Shown here piece by piece: positions 5,612 through 14,063 of a stretch of DNA of 20,444 bases. This DNA comes from DASPWV01 sp046727855 (GTDB lineage: Bacteria > Acidobacteriota > Vicinamibacteria > Vicinamibacterales > UBA2999). Below the pieces are notes generated by a model. That model had not been told where the DNA came from and searched no databases. It worked only from the letters and a program-made list of their open reading frames with translations. A program made the position numbers and the translations under genes. The number at the start of each line of letters is the position of its first letter. Position 1 is the stretch's first letter. The DNA is taken from assembly GCA_046727855.1 (NCBI GenBank), contig JBKPDL010000106.1, positions 1 to 20,444 on the forward strand, written 5' to 3'.

Positions 5612-7738
5612 TCACTTCGCCCGCGCACGTTTGAGGAATTCGTCTTCCGTGACAATCGGAATCCCGAGCTCGCGGGCCTTCTCGTACTTCGAGCCGGGTT
5701 CTTCTCCAGCAACCACCAGATCCGTACTGTGGCTCACGGACGCCGCGGTGCGCCCGCCGAGCCGGCGTACCAAGGCCTCAGCGTCGCTTCGCGGCATGGT
5801 TGCGAGACTTCCCGTGAACACGACCGTCTTCCCCGCGAACGGGCCCTCCTGCGGACGCGCTGTTCCGGCGATCTCGAGACCCCGTTCGACGCACCGCTCG
5901 ATGACCTTCCGAGTGGTGGGTTGCCTGAAGAACTGCACGACGCTTCTGGCCACCACCGGACCGACGCCGGTAACCTTTCGCACCTCGTCTTCGTCCGCCG
6001 AGAGCAGCGCATCGAGTGTGCCGAATCCGTCCGCCAGGTCGCGCGCGGTCTGCGTGCCCACATCAGGAATGCCGAGCGCATACAGGAACCGAGAGAGCTC
6101 CGGCCGTTTGGCCCGTTCGATCGCTCGAACGAGATTGCTTGCGGAAATCTGTGCGAACCGCTCGAGCGTGAGGAGATCGCGCTCCTGTAGCGCGAACACA
6201 TCGGAGACGTCCCTCACGAGACCGGAGGAGACCAACGCATCGACGGTCTCACGGCCGAGCCCGCGAATATCGAGCGCGTCTCGCGAGCCGAAGTGCTCGA
6301 TCGTGCGTTTGAGCTGCACGGGGCACGCCAAGCCATTGGGACACACGTCGAACGGGCCGTTCTGAACAACCGGCGTGCCGCATGATGGACAGGTCGACGG
6401 CATCGAGAATGACCGCCCGCGTTTCTCTCCGCGTGACACCCGCTCGATGACCTCGGGAATCACGTCGCCTGCGCGGACCACCCGCACTCGATCGCCAATG
6501 CGGAGATCCTTCCGGGCCAGTTCCTCCCGGTTGTGCAGCGTGGCTCGCGTGACGGTGACTCCGCCAATCTGCACAGGTTCGAGAACGGCTACCGGCGTGA
6601 GCACACCGGTGCGCCCGACCTGCACGACGACATCCTCTATCGTGGTTTCCTTCTCGCGAGCGGTGAATTTGAACGCCAGGGCCCAGCGCGGATGCCGGGC
6701 GGTCACGCCGAGTCGTTCGCGCCCGGCGACGTCGTCAACTTTCACGACGATGCCGTCGATCTCGTAGCCGAGCGAATCGCGCTTTGCCTCCACTTCTCGG
6801 TGGTACGCCAGCACGTCGTCAACCGTGGCGGCACGCCTCGCCAGTGGCGCGATTCGGAGTCCCCAGTCCTGCAAGCGGTTCAGCACCTCCCAATGCGTGT
6901 CAAGCCGTAGCCCGCCATCGATGACGACCAGTTCGTCATAGACCACCAGGTTCAGCCGCCGTGACGCCGTGATTCGCGAATCGAGCTGGCGAATCGAACC
7001 CGCTGCGGCATTGCGTGGATTCGCAAATACTGGTTTGCCGTCGCGTTCGAGCGCCGCATTGAGAGTGGTGAAGTCGTCGATGTGCATCAGCGCCTCGGCA
7101 CGAACGGCCAGGACGCGTGGCACGGCTGCGGCACCCGTTCGAAGCCGAAGCGGTAGCGCGGGAATCGTCTTGATGTTCTGTGTGACGTCCTCGCCGCGCA
7201 CGCCATCGCCGCGTGTGGACGCGCGGACGAAACCACCGTCCTCGTACACCAGCTCCAGGGACAGCCCATCGAACTTCGGCTCCAGCACATACTTCGTACG
7301 CTCGCCGAGGGACTGGCGGATCCGGCGATCGAACTGGCGAACGGCATCCGGTGTGGTCACGGAATCGAGACTCAGCATCGGGGCGGCATGTCGTACCTGC
7401 GTGAACGCGGGCAGCGGCGCGCCGCCCACTCGTCGCGTCGGAGAATCTGGCGTGACCAGCTCGGGGTAGACCTGCTCCAACCGGCGCAACTCATCAAACA
7501 GGAGATCGTACTCTTCGTCGGAGATCTCGGGCCGATCGAGGACGTAGTATGCGTGGTCGTGCCGACGGATGCTTTCACGCAGCGCGTCGATGCGCGGCCG
7601 GGCCTCGTCGAGTGACGGCGTGGTGCTCCGGCTCGTTGAGGAACTTACCGACGTGTGGGCACGAGCGCCGCCTCGAGCGCGTCGAGTCGCTGCTCCGCTT
7701 CGCGAATGGCGCGCGCGCGTTGCGCGATGTCTTTCCAT
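5612..7738 (-). CDS. ligA: NAD-dependent DNA ligase LigA
   Basis: This is the essential replicative ligase, sealing nicks with NAD+ through an enzyme-AMP intermediate. Domains in order: Ia HDHAYYVLDRPEISDEEYD (about 60-78), nucleotidyltransferase with catalytic lysine K155 in EPKFDGLSLE, an OB fold (VGRTGVLTPVAVLEPVQIGG), a four-cysteine zinc finger (CPSC, then CPNGLAC), helix-hairpin-helix repeats, and a C-terminal BRCT domain (GKTVVFTGSL, ending FLKRARAK). All parts are present and the length is normal apart from an N-terminal extension of about 42 residues. The only in-frame ATG/GTG/TTG upstream of domain Ia is ATG at 7738. The extension is Arg/Ser-rich and is encoded in a different frame over a LigD-polymerase remnant, so it may be non-native. 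Confidence 0.96.
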   Translation of the reverse strand: MERHRATRARHSRSGAATRRARGGARAHTSVSSSTSRSTTPSLDEARPRIDALRESIRRHDHAYYVLDRPEISDEEYDLLFDELRRLEQVYPELVTPDSPTRRVGGAPLPAFTQVRHAAPMLSLDSVTTPDAVRQFDRRIRQSLGERTKYVLEPKFDGLSLELVYEDGGFVRASTRGDGVRGEDVTQNIKTIPALPLRLRTGAAAVPRVLAVRAEALMHIDDFTTLNAALERDGKPVFANPRNAAAGSIRQLDSRITASRRLNLVVYDELVVIDGGLRLDTHWEVLNRLQDWGLRIAPLARRAATVDDVLAYHREVEAKRDSLGYEIDGIVVKVDDVAGRERLGVTARHPRWALAFKFTAREKETTIEDVVVQVGRTGVLTPVAVLEPVQIGGVTVTRATLHNREELARKDLRIGDRVRVVRAGDVIPEVIERVSRGEKRGRSFSMPSTCPSCGTPVVQNGPFDVCPNGLACPVQLKRTIEHFGSRDALDIRGLGRETVDALVSSGLVRDVSDVFALQERDLLTLERFAQISASNLVRAIERAKRPELSRFLYALGIPDVGTQTARDLADGFGTLDALLSADEDEVRKVTGVGPVVARSVVQFFRQPTTRKVIERCVERGLEIAGTARPQEGPFAGKTVVFTGSLATMPRSDAEALVRRLGGRTAASVSHSTDLVVAGEEPGSKYEKARELGIPIVTEDEFLKRARAK

Positions 7739-7838
7739 GGGTCACCCTTTCGCGCCAGTCGACGGCCGATCGTCTTATCGTATAGGGTTGTGCGTCTCGC
7801 AGACGGCTGAGCTCTGCCCAGTCGAGTGGTGTCGCCAC
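7645..7838 (-). pseudogene. Remnant of LigD polymerase (primase-like) domain C-terminus
   Basis: Two adjacent minus-strand frames join into the end of an NHEJ LigD polymerase domain. From 7838, VATPLDWAELSRLRDAQPYT is the characteristic P-L-x-W-x-E-L strand. After a single-base loss near 7773-7776 the next frame reads TIGRRLARKGDPWKDIAQRA and ends at TAA 7645. Restoring one base would give the continuous YTIRTIGRRLARKGDPW found near the end of LigD/PolDom proteins. A stop codon sits directly before the GTG at 7838, and nothing upstream resembles the polymerase core, so only about 65 residues survive. It overlaps the first 94 nt of the ligA frame. This looks like a relic of a LigD polymerase gene once located upstream of ligA. 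Confidence 0.6.
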
Positions 7839-7921
7839 TCAATACTGCCGCGATCGCGCTTTGGCGTCCGGAAACTACAACGGACGCCTCCCTTGAGTCC
7901 GGAAGGGCTCTTGGATGCTGG

Positions 7922-8368
7922 TCATGCCTTCTTTCGGCGCCGAACGACTTCCACGGAGCAATGTGCGTGGGCAACCACAGCCTGTGCCACGCTGCCCAGG
8001 ACCAGCCGCTCGAGGCCAGTCCGTCCATGAGATCCGACCACGATCAAGTCCGCGTGCCATTCGTCCGCAGCGTCGACGATCGCGGTTCGCGGATCGCCCT
8101 CGCGAACTGCTGTCTCAACAGATAAGCCGGGAGACGCAATTCGTTCACTCGCTTGTCGCGTGAACCGCTCGGCGTCAGCCGCTTGCTGTTGCCGGATCTC
8201 TTCGAACGTTGCGGAAGCGAGAACGACTTCTGTCGCGGGCGGTGTATAGGGTTGAATCACCGACAGTATGCGCACCGCGCTCGGGCTGGGCCACGGGCGG
8301 CGCGCCACTTCCTCAATCGCGTTCTGTGATGGTGCCGAGCCGTCGATCGCCAATAGGATCTTCATCAT
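7922..8368 (-). CDS. Universal stress protein (UspA family)
   Basis: A 148-aa single-domain USP. The N-terminal strand MMKILLAIDGS supplies the conserved Asp. The C-terminal ATP-binding signature G-x2-G-x9-G-S is present as GSHGRTGLERLVLGS (residues 112-126), so it is of the ATP-binding type. Family members bind ATP and support survival under energy or oxidative stress; the client is unknown. There are two tandem ATG codons (8368 and 8365). The short distance to the membrane protein gene upstream (41 nt) and the same strand suggest one operon with the ComA-like gene. Confidence 0.93.
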   Translation of the reverse strand: MMKILLAIDGSAPSQNAIEEVARRPWPSPSAVRILSVIQPYTPPATEVVLASATFEEIRQQQAADAERFTRQASERIASPGLSVETAVREGDPRTAIVDAADEWHADLIVVGSHGRTGLERLVLGSVAQAVVAHAHCSVEVVRRRKKA

Positions 8369-8409
8369 GCACGTCCATGTTCCTGCAAGCGCAATACAGC
8401 GAGGTCAGC

Positions 8410-8589
8410 CTAACCTGAAACGATGCTCATGAGCGCGTCGTACGAACGAGGCGCGAAACCAGTCTGGTCCATCATTCCGAGATGCGCGGCGATGCCGAGT
8501 GCACTGAGCCCCAGCATCACCAAGACCGGCAGCACCAGCAGTACCAGAGCAGCCGCCAGGAACGCTGTCTGCGGTCGCGATGTTGGCAT
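8410..8589 (-). CDS. Small membrane protein (59 aa)
   Basis: A 59-codon ORF starts with ATG at 8589 behind a GGAGAGA ribosome binding site and ends with TAG at 8410-8412. It begins MPTSRPQTAF, followed by one long hydrophobic segment of about 26 residues (LAAALVLLVLPVLVMLGLSA and onwards), then a short polar tail with FAPRSYDALMSIVSG. A single-pass membrane protein or membrane-anchored peptide is predicted. It fits tightly between the ComA-like gene (18 nt away) and the USP gene, on the same strand, which supports its reality. It is short enough to escape a 60-residue cut-off. Function is unknown. Confidence 0.65.
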   Translation of the reverse strand: MPTSRPQTAFLAAALVLLVLPVLVMLGLSALGIAAHLGMMDQTGFAPRSYDALMSIVSG

Positions 8590-8607
8590 GCTGTCTCTCC
8601 ATCGTTC

Positions 8608-9429
8608 TCACGAAGGCTTGAAGGTGACGATACGTCCCCATACGTCGGAGGTGCCCCAAAGACCTGCACGCAATGCCTCGAGCTGCACGATCTGGCTGTG
8701 ATCGACGAACAGGTTGACATCCGGACCATAGGTCTTCACGTACCAGGTGAACACTGCCGGGTCCGCCGCCTCGAACATCACTCGACTGATGCCGAGAGCC
8801 GCGACGATTTTCGCGATGATGTGATGACGCGGCGTGCGGACGTTCTCCGTGAGTCCCTCGGATTCGATCATCACCAACGGCAATCCACGCCCCAGGTAAC
8901 GCTCGGCCATTCGGATTGCATCATCGGCTGCTCGCGGCGCCTCTGCCTCGAGTTGTTCGATCGATGATCCACCTCCGGCTCCGAACTGCACGCCGACTTC
9001 CGGTTTGACACGAAAACCGCGATCGAGCGCACGTTGTGCAAGCGCCAACAAGTCGTCGGCCGGTGCGGTGACGAAGCCCGAAGACACTTCAATCGTGTCG
9101 AAGCCTAGTGCGCGACACGCATCGAGACAGCGATCGACGACAGCCGGTCCCAGCGGTAACGCACGTTCAAGGAATCCCCCGGTCGACACGAGGACATCAT
9201 GGCGATGGCACAGCTCGATGATCTCCCGCACGCTTGCCTCTGGCATCAGGCAGAAGGAGCCTCCCGCAAACTTGAGGCTGTCTACATACGTCCCCATGGT
9301 GTCCAGCAGATCCGTGAGATAGCGCGAGCCGACAACCGAGTAGTACGGCCCCCGGATCTCCGTGAGCCCAGCTGCGCGTGGCTTCTCATCGCGTCGATTT
9401 AGCTGCAGCAGTGTGCTCAAACTCTCCAT
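8608..9429 (-). CDS. Phosphosulfolactate synthase (ComA)-like protein
   Basis: A 273-aa TIM-barrel protein of the ComA family. Visible signatures are RGPYYSVVGSRYLTDLLDTM, YVDSLKFAGGSF, HDVLVSTGGFLE, DTIEVSSGF, FRVKPEVGVQFGAGG and MIESEGLTENVR. In methanogens ComA adds sulfite to phosphoenolpyruvate as the first step of coenzyme M synthesis; the plant relative Hsa32 acts in heat tolerance. No other coenzyme M gene is nearby, so sulfolactate formation is only one possibility. The ATG at 9429 overlaps the end of the upstream SDR stub by 13 nt. Downstream follow the 59-aa membrane protein and the USP, so a stress-linked operon is an inference. Confidence 0.88.
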   Translation of the reverse strand: MESLSTLLQLNRRDEKPRAAGLTEIRGPYYSVVGSRYLTDLLDTMGTYVDSLKFAGGSFCLMPEASVREIIELCHRHDVLVSTGGFLERALPLGPAVVDRCLDACRALGFDTIEVSSGFVTAPADDLLALAQRALDRGFRVKPEVGVQFGAGGGSSIEQLEAEAPRAADDAIRMAERYLGRGLPLVMIESEGLTENVRTPRHHIIAKIVAALGISRVMFEAADPAVFTWYVKTYGPDVNLFVDHSQIVQLEALRAGLWGTSDVWGRIVTFKPS

Positions 9430-9761
9430 GGCGACAGCTCGGCGTGGCGCTTGCTATCAGTTGAATTCGGGTGCAAGAACGCTGCGACGGTCCGACTGAA
9501 CCGACGACCGGGCGGGCTGATCTGCGCTTTCGGTATTTCGCAAGCCATGTTCCAATCCCATGCAACAGCAGTTGCGCGTCCGACGCCCGCCGACGCGCCG
9601 GTGATCATCACCACCTGCGATCCGTCAGTGGGTGTCACTGTTCTCCTCATGGTGCCATCAAGCGGCCGACAGGCCGCAGTTAGAAACCAGAGCGTCGCCA
9701 GTGCGACGAGGATCCAGATTCCGACAAAAGTAGCGCTTGAGGCTGTCGGCTGGCGAGCCAT
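9417..9761 (-). pseudogene. Truncated SDR-family oxidoreductase (N-terminal stub)
   Basis: The frame starting at ATG 9761 encodes one hydrophobic segment (FVGIWILVALATLWFLTAAC), then from Met 9650 the typical start of a short-chain dehydrogenase: SQVVMITGASAGVGRATAVA, with the TGxxxGxG NAD(P) loop. After that loop the similarity stops. There is no Asn-Asn-Ala-Gly, no catalytic Ser/Tyr-x3-Lys, and the frame ends after about 50 unrelated residues. A complete SDR needs at least 230 residues, so this is a remnant, probably after an internal deletion. The hydrophobic segment may be a native anchor or the tail of a separate small gene. Confidence 0.5.
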
Positions 9762-9842
9762 GACGCAGATGCGTAGTCCAAGATCAGTGCCGACCTCTTC
9801 CAGTCGGCGGCGGCCCGGCATTCATAACTCGTCCGCGGGATA

Positions 9843-12475
9843 TCAAAGCGACTTCACAGCATCCTCCACCTGCTTGGCGAGTGCTGCATAGCCCTGTCCC
9901 CGGAGTCTAAGTGGCGCTCCGAAGCTCCCCGATGCAGGACCCGGACGTGCCATGCGCCATGTCGGGTGGAGCACGCGGTCGAGCCCTTTTACCCGAACGG
10001 GAACGACCGGCACGTTGAGCCGCGAGGCCAACATCCCGACACCGGGTTGGAATGGCAGCACGCCTCCACGATGCGAGATCTCGCCCTCCGGAAAGATCAG
10101 GATTGAGAAACCATCACTGACCAACTCGCCCATGTACCGCAGCGTCTCTCGCGTGCCGGCTTCGCGGCGGGGGATTGGAAACGCATTGAAGACGAGCGCC
10201 GCGAGATAGTAGGCGGTTCGCAGCGCCAGAACCTTCCGCCACGGATGCCGCTCGGGATGGAAGTGCGCGTCGAAAAAGTCCTTCGCCATTGCCGGCGCCA
10301 TGCGGTATCGCCAGCGCGGAGGGAGCGCACTGAGAATTGCGGGCGTGTCCACGTGACTGAGATGGTTGGACGCAAAAATCACCGGGCCGTCCACGCGCTG
10401 GAGGTGCTTGAGCCCCTGCACCTCAATCCACGCGAACACACGGGCCAGCGGCAGGATCCAGGTCGCCAGGTTGATACGGCGAACGGCACGTGCCCAGAGA
10501 CGCCGGTTCCACGAGGGGAACGTCATCGGCTCGCCACGACGAGGCCGAACCTCAGCTCGGCCCGACGGCGCAGCGGCCGCCTCACCGGGCTTGGATGTTC
10601 CTGCGCCCACCGCTGTGCCCCCATGCACTAGGGATTCGAGATCGCCAACGGTTCGGGCGCCTGAGAATTCGCCTTCATCAATCGTCGTGTCGAACTGCTC
10701 CTCGAGGGCGGTCATGAGCTCGATACGCTCGAGTGAGCTCAGGCCCAACTCGTCGAGTGTGGTCTCAGCGGTCACGCGATCGCGATGCGCGAGCTCGGCG
10801 ACGATCGACGCGACGGAGCGCTGCGCAGCCGGGCGCGCACGTTCTGCCGGTGCACTTCCGATCTCAGCCCATCGCTTCAACTCACGCCGTTTGAGCTTCC
10901 GCGTGCCTTCCGTCCGGGGGAGGCTATCTTCGGTCCAGATCGAGGCCGAGCGAATCTTCTGGTGCTCCTCGAGTTTGGCATTCGCCTGACGCACGACATC
11001 GTCCTGATTGACACCAGCTTCCAGGACGAGCACTGCGTGCACGCGCTCTTCACCGTCGCGAGTCACGCCAACGACAGCCGATTCGCGCACGCCTCCCACA
11101 TCATTGAGCACACGCTCGATGTCCTCGGGAAAGACGTTGAGCCCTTCGGGGGTCACAATCATTTCCTTCTTGCGGCCGCGAACGACGAGTCGTCCTGACT
11201 GATCGATCTCCCCGACATCTCCCGTGTGCAGCCACCCGTCCTCGAACGTCTCCGCGGTCTCCTTGTTCGCCTGGTAATACCCCGGTGTGACGTTCTTGCC
11301 GCGTACGAGAATCTCGGCCGTCCGGCGCAATCTTCACATCCACACCCGGAATCGGCGCACCAACCGTGCCGCGACCAGGTTTGAACGGATGGTTGACCGT
11401 GACGACCGGCGCGGTTTCCGTCAAACCGTATCCCTGAACAACGACATAGCCGAGGCGTGACCAGTACTCCTCGAGCTCGCGTTCCAGCGGCGCCGCGCCG
11501 ACGACGAAGCTCCAAAACTCCAGCCAAGCTGCCGATGCACTTGGCGGTGCCGCCACAGACGGCGTGGAATGGAGATGCGCGCCTTCTCCCATTCGAGAGC
11601 TGTTCGTGTCTCGGGAAACTGCTGCATCACATACTCGCGCAAGCCGTCCAGGATCTTGGCACGCACACGAGGACGGAGATGCGGCGCGTCTTGAGCTGGC
11701 GAACGATCTCGCGGGGGTTATAGCCGCGCATGAGCACGACGACGCCCGTGAGCATCGGCGGAATGAAAGCCGCCATCGCTTGGCCGAACATGTGGCTGAG
11801 CGGCAACAGATCCAGGAAGCGAACCGGTGAAAACGGCCAGGCGAGCGGTCGGTACTTGCTGACCTCCCGCTCGATCGGGACGATATTCGCGAGGATGTTC
11901 CGGTGCGTGATGACGACACCCTTCGGTTCGGCAGTCGCACCGGACGTGAAGATGATTTCTGCGGTGTCGCCGGGATCAACCGGCACACGGTCGCGCGGGG
12001 GGTTGCTCGCGCTCCAATTGATTTCCGTCAGCCGCCAAACTGGAACATCGATGGCCGTACCGAGCGTGACGTCCTCGCCAACGAGCAAGGCGCGCGGTCG
12101 TACGACAGGCTGGATGCGTTGGACGAAGTCGGCCGACGAGCGGTAGTCGACCGGCACGACGACGACGCCTTCCGACAGGGCACCCCAGAGCGCAACGATC
12201 CATTCGGGACGGTTCTCACCCCAGAGGATGATCTTCTCCTCCTTTCCGATTCCCTCACTGCGCAGACGCGCTCCAAACGTGTAGGCGGCGCCCCTCACCT
12301 GCTCGTACGTGTAGCTCCAGGTCCTGTAGCCGTCATCGAAGACGAGGAACTCCTTGGGTGATGCATAGACATCATCCAAGAAGTCGAGGAGTGTCTCGCG
12401 GGCCCGTTCTGAGTGCTGTGACCACTCAGTGGTCCCAGGCAGCGCAACCTTCAGCCACACGTCTACAGACCTCAA
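9843..12475 (-). pseudogene. Acyl-CoA synthetase / ACP / lysophospholipid acyltransferase fusion, frameshifted
   Basis: One gene of roughly 875 codons is split over three frames. Segment 1 (start TTG 12475 or GTG 12460) has the AMP-binding loop IIFTSGATAEPKGVVITHRN. Segment 2 covers about 11656-11517, segment 3 contains VVQGYGLTETAPVVTVNHPF, and segment 4 (about 11316-9843) has GWLHTGDVGEI and GRKKEMIVTPEGLNVFPEDI. An acyl-carrier domain follows (LGLSSLERIEL, with a phosphopantetheine Ser), then a PlsC-type acyltransferase (NHLSHVDTP as HX4D; FPEGEISHRGG). The protein would activate a fatty acid, hold it on its own ACP and transfer it to a lysophospholipid, as Aas does. The frameshifts lie near 11655-11657 (one base missing), 11514-11517 (A run one short) and 11316-11317 (one base extra). 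Either the gene is dead or the assembly is wrong here. Confidence 0.8.
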
Positions 12476-12784
12476 TCGATTTTAAGCGGCCGGTGGCTCG
12501 ACCACGCCCGCCTCTTGCGTAATAGGGACAACTCCCATCATTACCACTAACGATGCACCTCAGGGGAACAAGGCCGAATCCATTGATGCTGGATGCGGTG
12601 AACCGCCCTCGGCGGCTCGGGGAAGCCTGCGGATTGTCCGGCCAATCGGAACGCATGTGTCGGCCCGCGAAAAGCGGGTTACCCGAGCTACTGCGCAGCA
12701 GGCTGTTTTGGCGACGATATCGGCATCGTTGACGTGGCCCCCGAAGCGGCGACAAGGCTCGCGCGGTTTTTCGATCCGGATCAA
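12476..12784. other. Gap without a convincing gene
   Basis: Only short overlapping frames with no recognisable motif are present. A small inverted repeat, CCCGC-GAAAA-GCGGG, lies near 12663-12677; it has no T-run and is too weak to call a terminator. No promoter-like element stands out. Confidence 0.4.
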
Positions 12785-13006
12785 TCACGCACATGGAGTG
12801 GCTGCTCGATTCCGATCGATCAAGCGCATGGCCGAGACAATCGATCTCGTGTGAAAGAAGCGCGACGACCACAGACGTTGGGCGCTCAGGTGGAACTCGC
12901 CGGCAATCACGTTGATCGGCTTGCCGTCACCCGACGCGAGCACGATGAGCGCACGCGCCGCGGGCGCAGGTGCCGTGGAGCAATCGCGATTCCGGGACGA
13001 ATCAGC
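12785..13006 (-). pseudogene. Possible unidentified gene fragment after the dioxygenase
   Basis: A 74-codon minus-strand stretch without a stop or an obvious start has protein-like content (PAARALIVLASGDGKPINVI, then AGEFHLSAQRLW) and high third-position GC in its first 45 codons. It begins at a TGA at the dioxygenase 3' end and degenerates toward 12785. I do not recognise the family. It could be the tail of a lost gene or chance. Confidence 0.22.
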
Positions 13007-13637
13007 TCAGCTTCTGTCGGAGCGTGATATCGAACACACCGCGATGACCCATGCGGCCGGATCCAGGCATCGCGGCGCGTTCGAGGTGAATTGTGAGTGA
13101 TTCGCGCCACCACAGATCCCAGCGGTTGTACTCGTCGCCTTCGAAGAAGATCTGCGTCGTCAGTGGCTCGCACTGGGGGTGCGTCACGGTGAGATGGATG
13201 TGGCGTGGCCGGGTCAGCGGCCAGAACAGCGGGTATCTGCCCGGGAGAATGCTCTCGAACTGGTAGCGTCCGTTGTCGTCGCTCATCAGCCGGCCGCGCA
13301 GATTGAATGCACGAGGATTCGAGGGTTCGTCGAGGCCGAGGAGATTCGAATAAAAGCCCCTTGCGTTCGTCTGCCAGACATCCAGCGTGGCGTTGGCGAC
13401 CGGTTCGCAATCAACCGCGCGCCTGATGGTGCCAGTGATGGACAGCGGCTCACCGGGCTCGTCGATCCGACACAGTCGGGTGCGCCAGGGTGCCCCACGC
13501 CGGTATAGCGGGCCGCGAGTCGCGTCCGTGGTCGGCAAACACGACACGCACAGCGCCCGCATGCCGCGCGTGACCCACGGCAGCGGTCGCAGGTACCGCG
13601 TCAGAGTGCGGCCCGCCGGGACTAAACTGCGGCTCAT
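13002..13637 (-). CDS. Intradiol ring-cleavage dioxygenase family protein
   Basis: A 211-aa protein of the protocatechuate 3,4-/catechol 1,2-dioxygenase fold. The candidate non-haem Fe(III) ligands of the family are all present: Y96 in RGFYSNLLG, Y135 in LPGRYPLF, and H146 and H148 in RPRHIHLTV. Other family blocks are ATLDVWQTNARG, SDDNGRYQFESILPG and LTTQIFFEGD. Such enzymes open the aromatic ring of catechols between the hydroxyls. The substrate cannot be read from sequence, and the N-terminal 40 residues are atypical, so Met26 (13562) is a possible later start. No other aromatic-catabolism gene is adjacent. Confidence 0.88.
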   Translation of the reverse strand: MSRSLVPAGRTLTRYLRPLPWVTRGMRALCVSCLPTTDATRGPLYRRGAPWRTRLCRIDEPGEPLSITGTIRRAVDCEPVANATLDVWQTNARGFYSNLLGLDEPSNPRAFNLRGRLMSDDNGRYQFESILPGRYPLFWPLTRPRHIHLTVTHPQCEPLTTQIFFEGDEYNRWDLWWRESLTIHLERAAMPGSGRMGHRGVFDITLRQKLS

Positions 13638-13804
13638 CTGGCGTTATCCGTCACGTCCGCAACCGAATGCCACCGCGATGTGGCATTGAGGTCTGGTGGG
13701 CGGCAACAACGCAGAGGCGGCGGTCTCAGCCTCGACCGCGGACCGTGCGGAAAGATTGGTATCCGGTTCGCTAAGCAGAGCGGCTGGGGATTCGAGATGA
13801 TCCA

Positions 13805-14033
13805 ATGACGAGCACTCACGAGCCACGGCCGCCGCGCAATCGTGATCAGAAACTACCACGCCGGAAGGGCGAGCTGATTGATGACGAGCGTGACAAGAAA
13901 CCTGAACGAGACGAGGTTCCTGACACGCCTCCCACCGAACCCGAACCGCCAACCGGTGAAGGAGCCACCGGAGCCTCCCGATACACGAGGACCATTGATC
14001 GCGAGACAGATTGCTGTCCTGCTTGTTATATGA
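13805..14033 (+). CDS. Small Pro/Glu-rich protein with a frameshift
   Basis: From ATG 13805 the protein is charged and disordered (KGELIDDERDKKPERDEVPD, then TPPTEPEPP). Around 13946-13950 the coding signal moves to another frame, which continues the Pro-rich pattern as QPVKEPPEPPDTRGPLIARQ and stops at TGA 14031-14033. The original frame instead runs on with Cys/Arg-rich text to 14122, overlapping the next gene by 59 nt. One extra or missing base explains this. The composition is like short acidobacterial proteins with a V-P-D/E-T-P-P-T-E-P motif of unknown function. The same caveat about assembly errors applies. Confidence 0.5.
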
Positions 14034-14063
14034 CTGCGCGAAACGACGCGATGCGAAAACGCC

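Noticed and set aside
12793..12851. Plus-strand peptide MEWLLDSD..., resembling the start of proteins with an LLDSDPSIRWQ motif
   Set aside because: The match is only eight residues, it needs a frameshift to continue, and it ends within 20 codons.
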